From positions 5,667,814 to 5,731,813 of the forward strand of contig NZ_CP118164.1 of NCBI RefSeq assembly GCF_028748185.1: DNA of 64,000 nucleotides. Direction: 5' to 3'. Every line of letters starts with the position of its first letter. Positions within the stretch are counted from its first letter, which is position 1. The DNA is from Bremerella sp. P1 (GTDB lineage Bacteria; Planctomycetota; Planctomycetia; Pirellulales; Pirellulaceae). Made by a program: the position numbers and the translations under genes. Below the pieces are notes generated by a model that was given only the letters and a program-made list of their open reading frames with translations, had not been told where the DNA came from and did not search any database. Positions 27,928 through 35,565 of the stretch are shown in pieces.

Positions 27928-30549
27928 TCAGCTTGCTTGGTTCGTGGCTTGGGCGTGAGATTGTGAGCAATCGGTTACCGGCGCGTCGTAGATGGTCAGC
28001 CCCGCAAGATTCCGCGGTGATTTGCCGGTGAGGAAGCTGGCTACGTACCCCACAACGAAGCAGACCGAGAGTCCCGCTGCGGGGTAGACGAAGCCGTTGA
28101 CCTTGGTGAACCTCCATAACGCGAGCATCGTCGCGGCTCCGATCATCGCACCGCATAGCGCGCCAAATTGATTTGTGCGTCGCGTGAACGCCCCCAGCAG
28201 AAACAAACCACCGAGGATTCCCATGAAGATGCCCAGGATCATAATGAATGCATCAAACAGCGAACGAATATCAGGGTTTACAAACAACAACCCGAGCAGC
28301 GTACCAATGGCACCCACGGTAAAGGTGCAGACCCTGGCAGCGTTCAGGTAGCCACGTTCGGTCGTGCAGAAGTTCAGCGGACGAAGGAAGTCGACGATGA
28401 TCGTCGTTGCCGATGAGTTCATGCTTGTTGAAACAGTCGACTGGGCGGCGGCGAACACGCCGGCCACGATCAGGCCGGCCAGTCCCACGGGGATCTCCCG
28501 TGCGATGAACAGGGGAAAGATCTGATCGGTCGTGATCATGGGATCAAGCTTCTCCGGTTGGCTTTGGTAATAGGCGAACAGCGCTGTACCAATGCCAAAG
28601 AAAAGAATCGTCGCCGGGATCGTCAGGAAGGCGCTCATCCAAATCGATCGTGCCGCGAGCTTTTCGGTCGAGGTCGTCACGTATCGCTGAACGACAGCCT
28701 GATCAGCGGTGTACGAGGAGATGTTCTGGGCGACGGCACCTGCCAGGATAACCCACAATGCGACCTGGGCGTGGGTGACATCCCAGTTGGCGTTAACCAT
28801 GTTGAACTTGTCCGCCGTCTGGGCAATGTCCCAAAATCCAGCGAAGCCTCCGTCGACGCCACCGATCAAGAGGGCAAGGGCCAGGATGGCTCCACCAAGC
28901 AAAACGAACGTTTGGATCGTATCGGTCCAGATCACCGCTTCGATACCGCCCATGGTGCAGTAGACAATGCTCAATACGCCCATCAAGAGGACCGACTGCA
29001 CCGGGGTGAGCGGAGTAGCCACGGCCAGAGCCAAGGCGGTCAGCGACATCACGATCGCCATCCGAAAGAGATGGAAGAAGACAAAGCTCATGCTGGCAAA
29101 CATCCGCGTGAAACGTCCGAAACGCATTTCCAGGTATTCGTAGGCGCTGGTTGCATCGATACGTCGGTAGAAGGGAAGGGCGACGAAAACGGCCAGGATC
29201 GCGACCACGGGGATCGTAAAGTTGGAGATCGCGTAGACCCAGTCTTGAGCGAACGCCTTGGAAGGAAGCCCGGTGAAAGTCAACGAGCTAAGCATCGTGG
29301 CGAAGATACTGCATCCGGCGGCCCACCAAGGAATCTGCTTTCCGCCGCGAAAGTAGTCGTCGGTGTTCTTGTTCTTCTGCGTGAAGTAAACACCGATACC
29401 GACCATGGCCAGCAAGTAACCAAACAGCACGATGTAGTTCAAGATGCCAAAACTCTTTGGTGGCGTGCTGGGGGTGATCCTCCAGATATGAGGTGATCGC
29501 ACGCGCGGCCGGATTTCTCCGCTGGGCAAGATGATCGAATCGCCCCAGCGAACCGCATTGGTTGTCACGGGACTGGCTGGCGTCTCACCGACGCGCGTCC
29601 ACGAGTCGGTGATCGTATGGTAGGCGAATGCTTCCTTAGGGAAGCCTGGGTGGTTGTCCTTGAGCTCGTCTTCTTTGCCCCAATTGCTTTCGTTAGCACT
29701 ACTGAGGACGAAGATATGGCTCTGGCCGACGCCGATCGCTTCACCGGCCATCATCACTCGCGGCGCATCCTTTCGCTGACGCCAGGTGTTGGTCTTGGGT
29801 ACGAACTGCCAGACGTCTTGCAGGAACTCGGTTTTGCCGACCGCGTCACGTCGCCCACCAATGACGTAGATCGCATCGTTGAATCCATCGTGCTGAGCGG
29901 CCACCATCGCGAATGCCCGCGTTGGCCCCGGCAGCGGCGGTAACTCCTGCCACTGGAAGTCCTTCGCTGGACCAGGCTGCGACAGATCGAGACTCCAAAG
30001 GGAACTGGTCGCGCTGGAAAGCTCTGCGTTGGTTTGTCCGCAGGCAAGGTAGACCGTATCGCCGATCACGGCCGCCTGAGCGTAGACCGTGGGCTGGGGC
30101 AGGGGAGCACAGGGAATCGTCTCGACGGTTTGGCCATTCCATTTCAAGAAGTACGTATCCGCGAAGACCTCGTCGGCGTTGTTGCCGCCCAGGCAAAGCA
30201 CACCCAGCTTGGTCGATACGCACGCGCCATAGGCGGTCGCGCGAGGCAGGGTGCCCCCGTCTTTCCAGGCGTAACCTTCGTCGGTCGACACGAGCACGTG
30301 GATCGCGTCGACCCACTGCTTGTTGGACTCCCAGACCGGTCGCGGGAAGTTAGCTCCGCCGGCCACAATCAACGCGTCGCTATCGATGCCTGCGAATGGC
30401 CCGGCGACACCCAGCTCGTTGGGCAAGTCAGGCAGCTTTTGCCAATCGAGATGCGTTTCTGCAGAGCCAACGCGTACGAAAGAGATCAACAGCAATGTTG
30501 CCGTAACGACGAGAGAAACAGGCCGGAAAAGTTTCCGTCGAAAACGCAT
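27928..30549 (-). CDS. Kelch mutarotase-like domain fused to a sodium:solute symporter
   Basis: 873 residues. Signal peptide (RPVSLVVTATLLLISFVRVG, cleavage after SAE), then a periplasmic kelch propeller (about 35-365; YGACVSTKLGVLCLGGNNADEV split over repeats, DAIYVIGGRRDAVGK, MMAGEAIGVGQSHIFVL) of the cyclically permuted mutarotase/NanM type, then a full SSS-family transporter (about 375-855; about a dozen hydrophobic helices, NTDDYFRGGKQIPWWA, SAYEYLEMRFGRFTRMF, GGIEAVIWTDTIQ). SSS proteins import sugars, sialic acids, proline or other solutes with Na+. The kelch part suggests a sugar substrate, the neighbours suggest imino acids; the sequence does not settle which. Confidence 0.88.
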   Translation of the reverse strand: MRFRRKLFRPVSLVVTATLLLISFVRVGSAETHLDWQKLPDLPNELGVAGPFAGIDSDALIVAGGANFPRPVWESNKQWVDAIHVLVSTDEGYAWKDGGTLPRATAYGACVSTKLGVLCLGGNNADEVFADTYFLKWNGQTVETIPCAPLPQPTVYAQAAVIGDTVYLACGQTNAELSSATSSLWSLDLSQPGPAKDFQWQELPPLPGPTRAFAMVAAQHDGFNDAIYVIGGRRDAVGKTEFLQDVWQFVPKTNTWRQRKDAPRVMMAGEAIGVGQSHIFVLSSANESNWGKEDELKDNHPGFPKEAFAYHTITDSWTRVGETPASPVTTNAVRWGDSIILPSGEIRPRVRSPHIWRITPSTPPKSFGILNYIVLFGYLLAMVGIGVYFTQKNKNTDDYFRGGKQIPWWAAGCSIFATMLSSLTFTGLPSKAFAQDWVYAISNFTIPVVAILAVFVALPFYRRIDATSAYEYLEMRFGRFTRMFASMSFVFFHLFRMAIVMSLTALALAVATPLTPVQSVLLMGVLSIVYCTMGGIEAVIWTDTIQTFVLLGGAILALALLIGGVDGGFAGFWDIAQTADKFNMVNANWDVTHAQVALWVILAGAVAQNISSYTADQAVVQRYVTTSTEKLAARSIWMSAFLTIPATILFFGIGTALFAYYQSQPEKLDPMITTDQIFPLFIAREIPVGLAGLIVAGVFAAAQSTVSTSMNSSATTIIVDFLRPLNFCTTERGYLNAARVCTFTVGAIGTLLGLLFVNPDIRSLFDAFIMILGIFMGILGGLFLLGAFTRRTNQFGALCGAMIGAATMLALWRFTKVNGFVYPAAGLSVCFVVGYVASFLTGKSPRNLAGLTIYDAPVTDCSQSHAQATNQAS

Positions 30550-30713
30550 CGGAGACCTTCTGAATGATTCGCAGATGATGATGTTCGACCACGGTGGGGA
30601 CGCGGGTGGGGGATCATGTTGGCAGACATACCAATGAAACTCAATCGGCAGAAATATTTCTGGCGTTTATTTCTGCGATTCGTTTAAAATCCGCGCGATT
30701 GGGCGCATAAAAT

Positions 30714-30742
30714 AGGCCCTTCAATCCGTTTTTGAAGGGCCT
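30714..30742 (-). terminator. Rho-independent terminator of the sulfatase gene
   Basis: Perfect 11-bp stem (AGGCCCTTCAA 30714-30724 with TTGAAGGGCCT 30732-30742, 7-nt loop) followed on the minus strand by TATTTTAT. It lies about 30 nt past the sulfatase stop at 30775. Confidence 0.85.
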
Positions 30743-30774
30743 TGGTGCGGTCATATCAATGAAAATCGGCGACG

Positions 30775-32343
30775 TTATTCGTAGTCCCACTTCATGATCC
30801 AAGGATCGTGCAGCTCTTTCTGCTTGGCTTTGAGCTTGGCTTTGTACGCTTCAAGCTGCTTTGCGTAGGCCGGGTCATCGGCCAGGTTCAGCGACTCATG
30901 CGGATCGGTTTCGATGTTGTAGAACTCGAACTTCGGGCGATGAATGTACTCGCCGACGGTCTTGGTGCCGTAAGGAGCATCTTCACCCTTGCGGAACTGA
31001 GCCTGCCAACTGGATGCGGCCCACAGGTCCGAGGCGAACGGGTAGTCGAGCTTATGGGCAATGTTCCAGATCAACTTGAAATGCTTGTCGCGATAGACTC
31101 GCATTGGGTAGTACATCTGGATCTCGTGGAACGTGTGCGACGCAAAGATCGAATCGTGCGTGGTTGCTTCCGGATCGCCCAGCAGCGGAATCCAAGACTT
31201 GCCGTGGTATTGATCGAACTTGTTACCACCGCTGCGATTCTCTTTCAAGTCTTCGTTACGCTCCTTCCAGAACGCATTGGCGTTGATCGGGTTCTTGGGT
31301 CGTGATGCCTCGCGATCCAACGCACCAGCGAAATCCAGGATCGAAGGGGTAATGTCGACGTGGCTGATCATCGCATCCGTTTCCACGCCGCGATTTTCCT
31401 GGTAAGGATCTCGTACGACGAAAGGAACACGCAGGCCCCCTTCATAAACGGTCGTCTTGCCGCCAGAGAACGCCATCCCGTGGTCGGCCGTGAAGACGAT
31501 CATCGTCTTGTCGTACAGGCCATTCTCTTTCAAGATGTCGACCAACCGCTGCAGCCCTTGATCGATCCGCGAAACCGACTGGTAATACTGAGCCAGCTCT
31601 TCGCGGGTATCAGGCGTATCGGGAAGGAACGCGGGGATGGGCACCTTTGCGGGATCGTAGAAGACTTCTTCGATACCAGGATAGGCTTTCTTATTCGGCT
31701 TGTTACCGAAGAGGTCCGGCTTCAGCTCTAAACTGGAATTCTTGTCAACGCCACCACCTCGGTGCGGATCGCTTGTGGCGAAGTACAAGAAGAAAGGCTT
31801 GTCGCTGGCTTCGGTGATAAAGTCCTCGCAGTTGTTCGCCATCTCGACTGGGGAACGCGTGTTGCCCTTAATGTACGTTTCGAAGTGGAAGACGGCTTCC
31901 GGAGCGACGTGGTATTTGCCGCACTGACCGGTGCGATAGCCGGCCTGCGCCATCAGTCGTGGAAGGGCCAGGCTGACGACATCGTGGTACGACGAGAACT
32001 TATGGAAGTGATGCGTGTGCCCATACTGTCCGTTCATATGGTTGTGCAGGCCGGACATCACGACAGAACGACTGGCACTGCAACTGGCCGTGGTGGCGAA
32101 CGCATTCCGGAACACCGTTCCATCTTTGGCCAACGCATCGATAGTTGGCGTGACGGCGACTTTGTCCCCGTAACAACCTAGCGTCGGGCTTTCGTCGTCT
32201 GTGATGAAGAAGATGACGTTGCGATCAGGCCGCTTCGCGTCATCCGCTGCCTGAGTCAGGGTGGCCAGGGACGACAAAAATACCAGCGAGAGAACAAGAG
32301 ATAGGACTGTTTGTTTCAAGGGACACCTCAAACAGTGGAGCAT
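30775..32343 (-). CDS. Exported sulfatase (formylglycine-dependent)
   Basis: 522 residues with a signal peptide (LSLVLSLVFLSSLATL, cleavage near TQAADD). Motifs: NVIFFITDDESPTLGCYGD (metal Asp pair), CSASRSVVMSGLHNH with the formylglycine Cys at 88 in a C-x-A-S-R site, GQCGKYHV, FFLYFATSDPHRGG and IVFTADHGMAFSGGK. Fits the N-sulfoglucosamine-sulfohydrolase-like clade common in planctomycetes. It would release sulfate from a sulfated glycan outside the cytoplasm. It is 98 nt behind the FAD oxidoreductase gene and ends the transcription unit at the terminator 30714-30742. Confidence 0.9.
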   Translation of the reverse strand: MLHCLRCPLKQTVLSLVLSLVFLSSLATLTQAADDAKRPDRNVIFFITDDESPTLGCYGDKVAVTPTIDALAKDGTVFRNAFATTASCSASRSVVMSGLHNHMNGQYGHTHHFHKFSSYHDVVSLALPRLMAQAGYRTGQCGKYHVAPEAVFHFETYIKGNTRSPVEMANNCEDFITEASDKPFFLYFATSDPHRGGGVDKNSSLELKPDLFGNKPNKKAYPGIEEVFYDPAKVPIPAFLPDTPDTREELAQYYQSVSRIDQGLQRLVDILKENGLYDKTMIVFTADHGMAFSGGKTTVYEGGLRVPFVVRDPYQENRGVETDAMISHVDITPSILDFAGALDREASRPKNPINANAFWKERNEDLKENRSGGNKFDQYHGKSWIPLLGDPEATTHDSIFASHTFHEIQMYYPMRVYRDKHFKLIWNIAHKLDYPFASDLWAASSWQAQFRKGEDAPYGTKTVGEYIHRPKFEFYNIETDPHESLNLADDPAYAKQLEAYKAKLKAKQKELHDPWIMKWDYE

Positions 32344-32441
32344 TATAAGGAGGGGTGGGGGAATGGGGTTCGTCCCATTCTAATCAAAAAACGGGCCGAA
32401 GCAGGAAGAACTTCCCTAGAAATGTACTTGTGCGGCCGGAA

Positions 32442-33704
32442 CTAAGCAAATCGCAGGGGTGAGAAGGGCTCGGGATCGATATGTGGCGTCAAATTGGTCA
32501 TCATTTCGCTGACCAGTCGTCCCGTCGCCGTGGCCATGCTCAGGCCGAGCATATTGTGGCCGGTTGCCAGGTAGGCGTTGTTGAGTCGCGGAACCTGTCC
32601 GATGATCGGCAAACTGTCCCAAGTCATGGGCCGCCAGCCGTACCAGGTTGACTGCGTCTCGTTGGTGGATGGCATGCGCAGATACGGCTTGGCCGACTGG
32701 CGAAGCTGCTCGATTCGCTTCTCGGGAATCGACTCGTCGTAGCCGCAGAACTCCATCATCGATCCCAAACGATAGCCCCCTTCAAATGGCGAAACACCCA
32801 CTTTGTGTTCGGGCAGAAGCATGGGGTACTTGGGGCAAGGGGCCGGCCGCGACATCGTCACCGAATAACCCTTGCCGGGTTCGATCGGAATGCGGCACTC
32901 CAGCGACTTGCCCAGCTTCGTGCTCCAGGCTCCGGTCGCGATCACAAACTGATCGGCATCCAACTGGCCGTGCGATGTGTGCAAGCAAACGATTCGGCCG
33001 TTTTCTTTTTCGATGTGCTGCAGTTCGCAGTTTTCCAGGAACGTGACCCCGCGCTGTTTCAGCTTGGCTACCCAGTCGGCATTCAATCGATCGGGGCGAA
33101 CCGAAGCATCGCCCGAGTAATGAAACGCCCCGGCCAGGTTGTCGTTCAGAGCTGGATCGAACTTGGAAAGCTCCGAGCCATCGATCTGTTGGGCAGATAC
33201 ACCGAAGTGATCGGTCAGAAATTGATCGGTCTCGGCGAACGATCGCATGCCCTTTTCGGTTTGCAGGACATACAAAAGGCCGGTCTCTTTCCATTCGCAG
33301 TCGAGCGACTCTTCCTTGACGAGTCGTCGGTACTCGGTCATCGATGCATCGAGGATCGCTTTCAATGCGGCGCCGGCGGTCAGCATTTGGCGATGATTGC
33401 AGCGGCGAGCGAACTGCCACATCCAATTCCACATCGCAGGGCTGAAACGTGGCTTCACACGGAAGGGAGCATTTGGCTGAAGAAGCGACTTGGCTGCCGT
33501 GCGAACGGCTTCTGGCTCGGTCAGCGGCAGTACGTGGCTGGGGCAAATGTACCCGCAGTTACCATGCGAGCAGGCCCCGGCGATTGTCCCGCGGTCGATG
33601 ACCGTTACTTTTAACCCCTGTTTCGAGAGGTAATGCGCACAAGCGATTCCGACGATACCGGAACCGACAATCAAGACGCTTTCAGGGTGCGAGGCCGTAA
33701 TCAT
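32442..33704 (-). CDS. DadA-like FAD-dependent D-amino acid/D-hydroxyproline dehydrogenase
   Basis: 420 residues, cytosolic. Rossmann FAD-binding start SVLIVGSGIVGIACAHYLS, followed by GNCGYICPSHVLPL, which matches the second flavin contact of DadA-type dehydrogenases, and a C-terminal TGHNMLGLSMATATGRLVSEM flavin motif. It oxidises an amino or imino acid; the gene 36 nt upstream encodes a DHDPS-family protein that looks like the deaminase of the hydroxyproline pathway, which makes D-hydroxyproline (giving pyrroline-4-hydroxy-2-carboxylate) the best guess. Other D-amino acids or glycine-type substrates remain possible. Start ATG at 33704. Confidence 0.8.
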   Translation of the reverse strand: MITASHPESVLIVGSGIVGIACAHYLSKQGLKVTVIDRGTIAGACSHGNCGYICPSHVLPLTEPEAVRTAAKSLLQPNAPFRVKPRFSPAMWNWMWQFARRCNHRQMLTAGAALKAILDASMTEYRRLVKEESLDCEWKETGLLYVLQTEKGMRSFAETDQFLTDHFGVSAQQIDGSELSKFDPALNDNLAGAFHYSGDASVRPDRLNADWVAKLKQRGVTFLENCELQHIEKENGRIVCLHTSHGQLDADQFVIATGAWSTKLGKSLECRIPIEPGKGYSVTMSRPAPCPKYPMLLPEHKVGVSPFEGGYRLGSMMEFCGYDESIPEKRIEQLRQSAKPYLRMPSTNETQSTWYGWRPMTWDSLPIIGQVPRLNNAYLATGHNMLGLSMATATGRLVSEMMTNLTPHIDPEPFSPLRFA

Positions 33705-33740
33705 TGAGCACAGTCCAACGAAGCAGAAACGGGGTGGGAA

Positions 33741-34688
33741 CTAGCCTTTGGAACCGGGCCACGAATCCCACCACTTGCGGAAGAGTTCCCACTGAGCCTT
33801 CAAGTAGTCGCGCTGGCTCGGGCTCAGCTTGTCGGTTTCGTTGAAGTGATGCTCGTACTCGGGATTGCCTTCGAGGACCATCAGGTACTTGTAGTAGAGC
33901 ACCAGGTCGGGGCCTTCATCGAAGGTCGACAGAACGGTCAACGCCTCGTTGAGTTCCCAGGCCAACTTGCGTGACTGGGCACAACCGGCCGCGCCTTTCT
34001 CGCACAGCTCGACCAGTCGCAGAATCTCCTTCGGCAGGGCATTGCCAACCCCGGTGATCGCCCCCTTGGCGTTGCAGCGGAGAAAACCGTGATAGACCTG
34101 GGTGTCGACACCCACCATCAACACCAAATCAGGATTGGTGCCGGTGATGTGCTCGGCCGCATAGGTCAGCGAAGTGGCTCCGCCAAATTCCTTGAAGCCG
34201 ACCAGGTTGGAAAACTCGCGGCGGAGATCAAAGAACAGGTCGGCCTTCGTCTCGAAACCGTAGTAGGGGCTGTTATAGATCACCGCCGGCAGATCGCCTG
34301 CTGCGGTGAGAATCGCCGAGAAGTGGTCGCGCTGGGCAACGGATGAAATCCCTCGCGAAAGGACCCGAGGAATGACCATCAGCCCGGCCGCACCCACTTC
34401 CTTGGCATGGGCTGCGTGGGCCGCCGCCAGCTTAGGGTTTTGAGCACCGGTTCCAACCACCACGGGAACGCCAGCCTCGGTGAGTTGGCGAACGCCTTCT
34501 TGACGCTGCTCATCGGTCAGCAGAGGCCAGTCTCCCATCGAGCCACAGTAGACGACCGCCGACATACCGACGTCGATCAGCTCTTTTCCTTTGGCGACCA
34601 ACGCCTCGAAGTTGGGCGTACCATCCTTCTGGCACGGTGTCATGAGTGCTGGAATACAGCCACGGAAAACTTGCGATTTATCGTTCAC
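33741..34688 (-). CDS. DHDPS-family lyase, probable pyrroline-4-hydroxy-2-carboxylate deaminase
   Basis: 315 residues, TIM-barrel of the dihydrodipicolinate synthase/N-acetylneuraminate lyase family. Visible: GCIPALMTPC start, Y-C-G-S-M-G-D-W where true DHDPS has the GxTGE motif, YNSPYYG (Tyr of the proton relay), Schiff-base Lys in GFKEFGG, and LSTFDEGPDLVLYYKYLMV. The SMGDWPLLT variant and the tail HFNETDKLSPSQRDY resemble, from memory, proteins of hydroxyproline clusters. That enzyme converts the D-hydroxyproline oxidation product to alpha-ketoglutarate semialdehyde and ammonia. It precedes the FAD dehydrogenase in one operon and is divergent from a PAS-AraC regulator. GTG start. The epimerase and the semialdehyde dehydrogenase are not in the window. 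Confidence 0.75.
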   Translation of the reverse strand: MNDKSQVFRGCIPALMTPCQKDGTPNFEALVAKGKELIDVGMSAVVYCGSMGDWPLLTDEQRQEGVRQLTEAGVPVVVGTGAQNPKLAAAHAAHAKEVGAAGLMVIPRVLSRGISSVAQRDHFSAILTAAGDLPAVIYNSPYYGFETKADLFFDLRREFSNLVGFKEFGGATSLTYAAEHITGTNPDLVLMVGVDTQVYHGFLRCNAKGAITGVGNALPKEILRLVELCEKGAAGCAQSRKLAWELNEALTVLSTFDEGPDLVLYYKYLMVLEGNPEYEHHFNETDKLSPSQRDYLKAQWELFRKWWDSWPGSKG

Positions 34689-34762
34689 AGTGCTACTCGG
34701 AAAAATGGAATGGCCTGAGTCAGTTTTGATGTTTCCCTGATATTACCCTTACGGGCTCTGAT

Positions 34763-34796
34763 TTGTCTTGACAAACGACCGAATTGCGACTTGAAT
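34763..34796 (+). promoter_or_regulatory. Candidate promoter with overlapping palindrome for the second PAS-AraC gene
   Basis: A TTGACA (34768-34773) is spaced 17 nt from TTGAAT (34791-34796), a fair sigma-70-like pair 25 nt before the ATG at 34822. A palindrome TTGTC-TT-GACAA (34763-34774) overlaps the -35 element, the position of an autoregulatory operator. It lies in the 133-bp divergent gap shared with the deaminase operon. Confidence 0.5.
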
Positions 34797-34821
34797 TTGC
34801 GCATACTACACGAGGAGACCC

Positions 34822-35559
34822 ATGATCTCGGAAATTCAGCAAATTCTCGGTCAATTGGACAAGCCTTTCACGGGTGAAGAGCTGTTCGATCACCTGCCAG
34901 ATATTGTATTTTTTATCAAAAACACCAAGGGACAGTACCTGGTTGTGAATAATACGCTGGTTCAGCGTTGCGGAGCGCACAGTAAGGGCGATCTGCTGGG
35001 GCGTTTGCCAGGCGAGGTGCTGCGCCCGCCGCTGGCGCAAAGCTTCGAAGACCAGGACCGCAAGGTGCTCGAAACGGGCCAGCCGTTGGTGGGGCAATTG
35101 GAACTTCATTTCTACGCAACCCGCGATGTGGGCTGGTGCCTGACCAGTAAGTTGCCGCTGCGAAATCGAGAGGGCGAGGTGGTCGGCCTGGTGGGCGTTT
35201 CGCAGGATCTTCGTCTTCCCGATCTATCGACCGACGAATACCAGCACGTGATCGCCGCGATCAACTTTGCCGAAGCCAACTTGCATGATCCACCCAGTGT
35301 GGCAGACCTGGCGAGCATTGCCGAAATGTCCCCTTACCAACTCGACCGCCGCATGCGACGCGTGTTTGGTCTGACGACCGGGCAATGGCTATTGAAGCTC
35401 CGCATTGACCTGGCCCAGCGCCGCCTGAGGACTTCGGACGAGTCGATTTCCAGCATCGCGATGGAAGCTGGCTACTCCGACCAAAGCGCCTTCACGCGGC
35501 AGTTTCGTCGCGCGACCGGCATGTCACCTCGCGACTACCGCAACGCGCGACGCAGCTAA
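34822..35559 (+). CDS. PAS domain-containing AraC-family transcriptional regulator (second paralogue)
   Basis: 245 residues. PAS domain at about 20-135 (DIVFFIKNTKGQYLVVNNTL, FEDQDRKVLETGQPL, LVGVSQDLRLPD), AraC helix-turn-helix pair at about 145-243 (DLASIAEMSPYQLDRRMRRVF, SSIAMEAGYSDQSAFTRQFRR, SPRDYRNARR). GAGGAGA lies 7 nt before the ATG. Divergent from the DHDPS-family/FAD-dehydrogenase operon, so it is likely its regulator, with a PAS-bound ligand as effector. Paralogue of 27061-27780. Confidence 0.9.
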   Translation: MISEIQQILGQLDKPFTGEELFDHLPDIVFFIKNTKGQYLVVNNTLVQRCGAHSKGDLLGRLPGEVLRPPLAQSFEDQDRKVLETGQPLVGQLELHFYATRDVGWCLTSKLPLRNREGEVVGLVGVSQDLRLPDLSTDEYQHVIAAINFAEANLHDPPSVADLASIAEMSPYQLDRRMRRVFGLTTGQWLLKLRIDLAQRRLRTSDESISSIAMEAGYSDQSAFTRQFRRATGMSPRDYRNARRS

Positions 35560-35565
35560 CGAGAC

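Noticed and set aside
28558-29496. 312-codon plus-strand frame opposite the symporter fusion
   Set aside because: Highly charged, low-information antisense of membrane-helix codons; no ribosome-binding site.
33741-34688. True dihydrodipicolinate synthase or sialic acid lyase
   Set aside because: The GxTGE motif is replaced by SMGDW and the partner is a DadA-like dehydrogenase; lysine synthesis is unlikely, sialic acid lyase is kept only as an alternative.
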